DNA of 64,000 nt from Omphiscola glabra (lineage: Eukaryota > Mollusca > Gastropoda > Lymnaeidae). Under the pieces are notes generated by a model. That model did not search any database, was not told the DNA's origin, and saw only the letters and a list, made by a program, of their open reading frames with translations. Position numbers and translations under genes: made by a program. Each line of letters begins with the position of its first letter. Position 1 is the stretch's first letter. Of the stretch, positions 44,201-50,200 are shown in pieces. The stretch is taken from assembly GCA_964017045.1 (NCBI GenBank), contig OZ024794.1:53916608-53980607 (forward strand), read 5' to 3'.

Positions 44201-47200
44201 AATATGATTTATCACCGATTACTAAGTTGTAAAATCCAGTGCTCTGACTAAAATGCCACAAAAATCCAACAATTCCCTTTCTAATTAACTTTAAGCATTC
44301 AAAATTTATATAATGTATTAGATATTTCTGTGCAAAGGGAAATTTAAAAAAAAAACAACCATCTCCCTAATTTAGTTAATAACTAGGTATCTCAAAAAAA
44401 TATGAAAGTCAAGATTCACCTACCTGTACCTAAATTTAGATCCCATGGTAAATATTTTTTTGGAAGGTGGATTGGGATGGTGTAATCGGAAAAATGTGTG
44501 ATGCTCAACACATGATTTCCACAGGTTTTTACAGGATCTGTAGCTAACCATGTTAAAACCTATTAAATTCTCTACTGGCTCGTTCTGAAAAAAAAAGTAA
44601 AAATAGAAAACCATAATGCATGCATATGGATTCAAATAAACTTATGTTTTAAAAAAGTGCATGCATGCTCAAAAAGACAATCACAATAGTAATTGTAAAA
44701 ATTGAGAAGAACTGTAATCGGAATTATTATTTTTCTGCTAAAACCATGTATTCGAATTTTCACTTCACAATTTTCATTTTAAATAGTAAAAAAATTAACT
44801 CATTAACAAATTAACTAAGTAGTACAGATGGATTACAAAATATGAAAGATGTTTTACAAATGTGTTATCATGACAGGAATGGATCAACACAAATGACCTC
44901 TATTTAAGCCATTGCGCTACATTGTTTAATTTGTATGGATAATTATAAGTGAAAAATCTTTGCACCTTACCAATAAAAAAATTGTTAATGGAAAATACTG
45001 CAAATTAAATTGTAAAATAATGAAAAGATGTTTGTCAAATCACACTAAAATAATAAGCAAAAGCCTTCATGTCCTTGATATAGTTTTCAAATGTAAGGCT
45101 GTTTCAATCTTCACTTGAAAATATCCCCAGAAGCCAAATTTAGAGCTATAAAAAATTATTTCTTTTCTCAGATTTAAAAACAAAAAATAGATTTCGGAAT
45201 GCTAACTACGATCAAAAGCAAAGAACAAGCTAAACATATATTCTGCCAGCATATGCAAGTTGAAATTTTAACATATTAAAGTGTGCTAGCATTTATTAAT
45301 GATACAATCATGGTGCATATTACAATATCCATGCAAACAAATCAACCTTTAACAGATAATAAACAAAATACTTGATGCCATTACTTAATTTTGTTATAAC
45401 ATAATGGAACAAAAATGGAGCTAATCAGCATAAGAAGACTTTTGCATATGTTCACTTTAAAAAACAAAGCCAGACCTGTTTACCCTCCAACTCCTAAAAG
45501 CGTACAATATCGTCTCAAAATCGTCTCAAAATCGTACAATACAGTATCTTAATAGTAGTAAATAAATAAAAATACAGCCTACATTATGTCTATGATAACT
45601 ACTTGTATAGCGTGTTCAGTGGAATCGAGTTAAGCTGGCGTCAAAAAATGGAACGCACCGTCAAAAAATGGAACGCACCGTAAGAGATATTTATGTCATA
45701 AAATTAGGTCATACAAAGTGAACAAACGCAAGGAGGGGCCATCTATATATGTACCGGTACCCATAAAAGTCAATATATGTAACCCCCTCCCCCTGTTGAA
45801 CGCGTACTTTTTTTTACGCCCCCCCCCCCAATAACAATAATAAAAAATCAGCAAAATCCATTATATATATTAGGATGATACTATTGTTACAGTAAACAAA
45901 ATGTGACACGGGTTTTAACCCCAAGTTATTCGGTCAGCCCAGGATCGAAAATCGTCTTTAGAAAAAAACTTATTTCGAATTGTACTTGTAAGAATTTCAC
46001 ACAGGGAGCCTGGTGAAAACCTAATAAGGCATAGGTGCCGGCAAACGAAAATATTAGAACCACTGGCGTAGCCCAACAAAATATACGTCACACGCGCGGT
46101 GAACATTCGGTGGACTAAACATTATTGTAATTTCTCTACTACTAAAGTATAGCTAGCGAGTTCATTTGTGAAAATACAACATCACATTATTAAGGATATA
46201 AAAATATCCCCACAATGTTTGGCAGTTATCGTATACTATTGCTTTGTGTTTTCATAAAGAGATCACTGTAGTGGTAATATTTACCAGAAGTTACAACACA
46301 CTGTAGTCCACCAACAGGTCTTTATTTCACTCGGCGGAACCAACCTTCCCCCACCCTCATTAATTGGGGGGATGGGTTTGATTCCAAATCCAAACTGTTA
46401 TATCAAAAATCGTTGAGGAGGACAGAGCTGCTTTGCGAGTTCTAAAAATATTTGTAAATGCCACTGACTAGATCTTATAAAATATGTCCAAATCCAACGT
46501 TCCAGTGCTGAACAGTTGGATAATGTATTTTTATTTAAAAACCACCTCTAGTTTTCTCTCTTTTTTCACAATCGCCGCGGTTCAGAGGAACAAAATAATT
46601 ATGTAAGAAAACAACGTCACAGGCTTGGTAGCCGTCAAAGGGGACGGTGAGTGAAGTTGTCGCCAGGGCCACTAGTCTAAATACTACTGTTGACGCAGAT
46701 AGCTAGTTCACTGTGACAAAACAATATGACCAAATATATATAGAAGGATGGTCCCAACTTTAAAAAAAAAATTACAACCAATCGTTTTTCTCGATCCATT
46801 CACTGCCAGATCTTTTTTTACAAAGGGCTAAAACTTCCAAAACCAAAATTTATCTTTTTTTTTAAATCAGAAAAAAAAAAAAAAAATTCACCCGGTCTCT
46901 GAAAATCGTAGTTTCGGCGGGTCTCGGTGTACAATCGTAAAAAGCATCTAAAAATCGTACATTGTACGCCAAAATTGTAAAAGTAAACAGGTCTGCAAAG
47001 CCCTTACCATGCACTGATTTTTAATCAAATGTATTTAATGAACATGCAATTTTCTATATAAACACATAAACCATAAATAAAAAAGCAGCCAAAAATACAT
47101 GGTACCAAAATAAAATACTCAGATGAACTTATATGTTTTGGTTTATTTTTAATTCTTTTTGTGACTGAAACTAAATATATGAATATGGAAATGAGGAAAT

Positions 47201-50200
47201 TAAATGTATACAATAATTTAAAAAGCAAAATTCTTTTCATAACCATATACTGTACAAGCAAACAATCCATGAAAGCCAAGCCCTTTGTAATTTTTGCTGC
47301 ATTTAGTAGTGAAAACATAATTTTCAAGCTTTATTATTATTAAGTGAACCCCCAAAAAGACTGAATTCATTTCAACACAATGAAATACTTTTATAAAATT
47401 ACAGATGGTCAGTCCAAGCAGATGATTTACAGGAAACTGAAAGGAAATTCCTTTTAAATGACAAGAAAACAATACAAATAGAAATGGAAGCTGATAAACA
47501 AAATTTCAAGCAACATTAATGAGGCAAGACCTTAGCAGATGCATTAGTAACAACTAATCAGATGACAGACAGCTGGCCAATTAGTCCCTGCTCTTAATGG
47601 TAAAGCCGAGTGCACTTTTTGTATTGGTTCTTTCTTAATATAATGAAACAAAGGAAAATAAGTTCTAACAAAACAAACAAGGTTTTACTTGTGACTTCTC
47701 TCCCTTGCCATCATTATCCTCTACGCTATCTGCTACCTGAAACACCGATAAATCCCGAATACAAAAATAAAAACCATTCAAGTTCATGAATTTTGTCAGG
47801 GAAAAAATTATAATGCAATCAATAAACACATGAAACAAGTCACAATTTCATTTTATACTTAAAGCAAGTCAGTTAATTCATAACAAAACATGTCTTTTTA
47901 GTAAATGTCCTCCATGGAATAAAGTCAAAAATAATTTCTCACAATAATTGACTCAGTGGATCTTTCTTTCTTTATGGTAAAAAATAGGAATATCTAAACA
48001 TTTGAGAAATCATGCACAAAAAGAACACAACTCAAATCATTGTTTGAGAACTCTAGTATTAAATAAAACATGGACATACCTCTCTCCTTAATTGAATAAA
48101 GAACTGTTTCCTTTTAAATGATATTTTGACTATCTTGGCCCTGAAAATTAAAAGATGCCAATTCCTGTAGTATTTAGAAGTTGTGAGCTTAAATGTATTT
48201 TTTTGTATCAAACACACATCATTAAAAAAAAACAACATTCAACTAAATTCTACTACCTAAAATAGTAAAATAATACACTGCTGACTGTTATTGCTTTCTT
48301 CATAACTTTTTCAAATGAATGACTACAAATTCATTCCCTTAGCAATGCTCTCCATAAGCCAAAGACGGGTCATTTAAGAAATTGTAATCATATTTATATT
48401 TTATTATCATTATTAATAAACATCAGTGGAAAATTGTCAACATTTGTAACCATTGAAAAGATAGCTATTAATGCGCTTTGCAGAATACACCTATATTTTA
48501 TCTGATGTAATTAAATATTACACTAAACTTACCAAGAAAAAGTGTTGATTTTAATATTGTTTTGAAAAACCACAAGTCCTGCAGAGGTCACACCAAGCTG
48601 TATATCAATATTACTTTGGTCCTGATGATTAAAGAAATTTTTATTTTTTTTTAAATCAAGACAATTCTATTTACCATTCTAAAATGAGAATTGATTGAAG
48701 ATAAAGCACAGACAATAAATTCAGTAAACTTACCCTTGCATTGTGTAAATCCACTCCATACATTTCTAATCTCTTGGCTCTTTCTAAAAAAAGAGATTCA
48801 GCATCCGCTGGTGTCTGACCCCTGCATAACAGAACATTCAAGAGAAATAGTTAAATTACTGTAATGTCTTGAGTCTCCAGTCAATAAACTTAGTAAATAA
48901 ACTCTGCTGCTACTGTCTTCCCTTTACACTATGTTTACTCACAGTTTTACATGATGGACGGCTCAAGTGGAAAATGCTGATCTCAAAAACCATATCCGGA
49001 AATTTGATCGAAAGAAATTTTGTCAACGGAAAATTGATAGACGGAAATTTGATCGAACGAATTATTTTTTTTTACAATATAGTATAGTGCGTTCAAAAAG
49101 AAATTTGAAGAAAATTTTAACATGTAAACTAAAAAAACAAATTCGACCAAATTTCCATTGTATCAAATTTCCATCTATCAATTTTCCGTCTACGAAATGT
49201 CTTTCGATCAAATTTCCGGTAACCCTCAAAAACATTATAAGCTATTTAGTACAAAGATCTAATACCTGTGTTGTTTGTGTTTTTCTGCAACCTGCTTTTC
49301 AAAGTCTTTAGTTTGGTCAGGGATAAATAGGAATTCTCCCAAATATCCTTCTTTGTGTTATTTTTTTTTACAATATAGTATAGTGCGTTCAAAAAGAAAT
49401 TTGACGAAAATTTTAACATGTAAACTAAAAAAACAAATTCGACCAAATTTCCATTGTATCAAATTTCCATCTATCAATTCTCCGTCTACGAAATGTCTTT
49501 CGATCAAATTTCCGGTAACCCTCAAAAACATTATAAGCTATTTAGTACAAAGATCTAATACCTGTGTTGTTTGTGTTTTTCTGCAACCTGCTTTTCAAAG
49601 TCTTTAGTTTGGTCAGGGATAAATAGGAATTCTCCCAAATATCCTTCTTTGTGTTCCTCTGGATTAAAATCTCCTAATTCAGCTGAAAAATTATTTGAAA
49701 TAAAATCTCAGAAACTTGTATTAACTTTAAAAAAAAAAAATCCCAACCAAAATGGATAAAAAAAAGTTAAGACTAGGTATAAGAATGTTACTCACATTGT
49801 ACAGCATAACCAGCAAGCATAACAGCATTAGTCTCCGAACAAACCAATTTTCCTGAGAGAATATCACGCTTCACTTGAAGGAAAAAATGATATCTGAAAC
49901 ACACAAAAACATAGATAGACAAAGAAAGAAAGAATACTTCATTGAGTGACATGTATTTCCAGGATACTATAAGATCTTGAATCACAGCAACATTCAAACA
50001 ATTTCAGAAATATAATGCCATATAATTTTAATATGTTGTGACGGACACAAATGAAACTTTTGATTTAAAATAAGTTTAAGGTTTCTTGTTTTCAAAAATC
50101 AACCAAAAAAAAAGCAATAATTAATAATACTATTTATAACAAGGTAATTCAGATAAGCTGTTGATATATTAAGAAATACCTTGTATACTCCTCTGCCAAT

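Larger units (their letters stand above)
48822..49561 (-). other. Intron with foldback element and partial exon copy
   Basis: 740 bases, of which about 450 are made up of the foldback element and the first member of the 296-bp tandem duplication. Confidence 0.85.

Noticed and set aside
49266..49357. Second copy of a FERM exon as an alternative exon
   Set aside because: It lacks the acceptor and the 5' part of the exon, so it cannot be spliced in as a normal exon.
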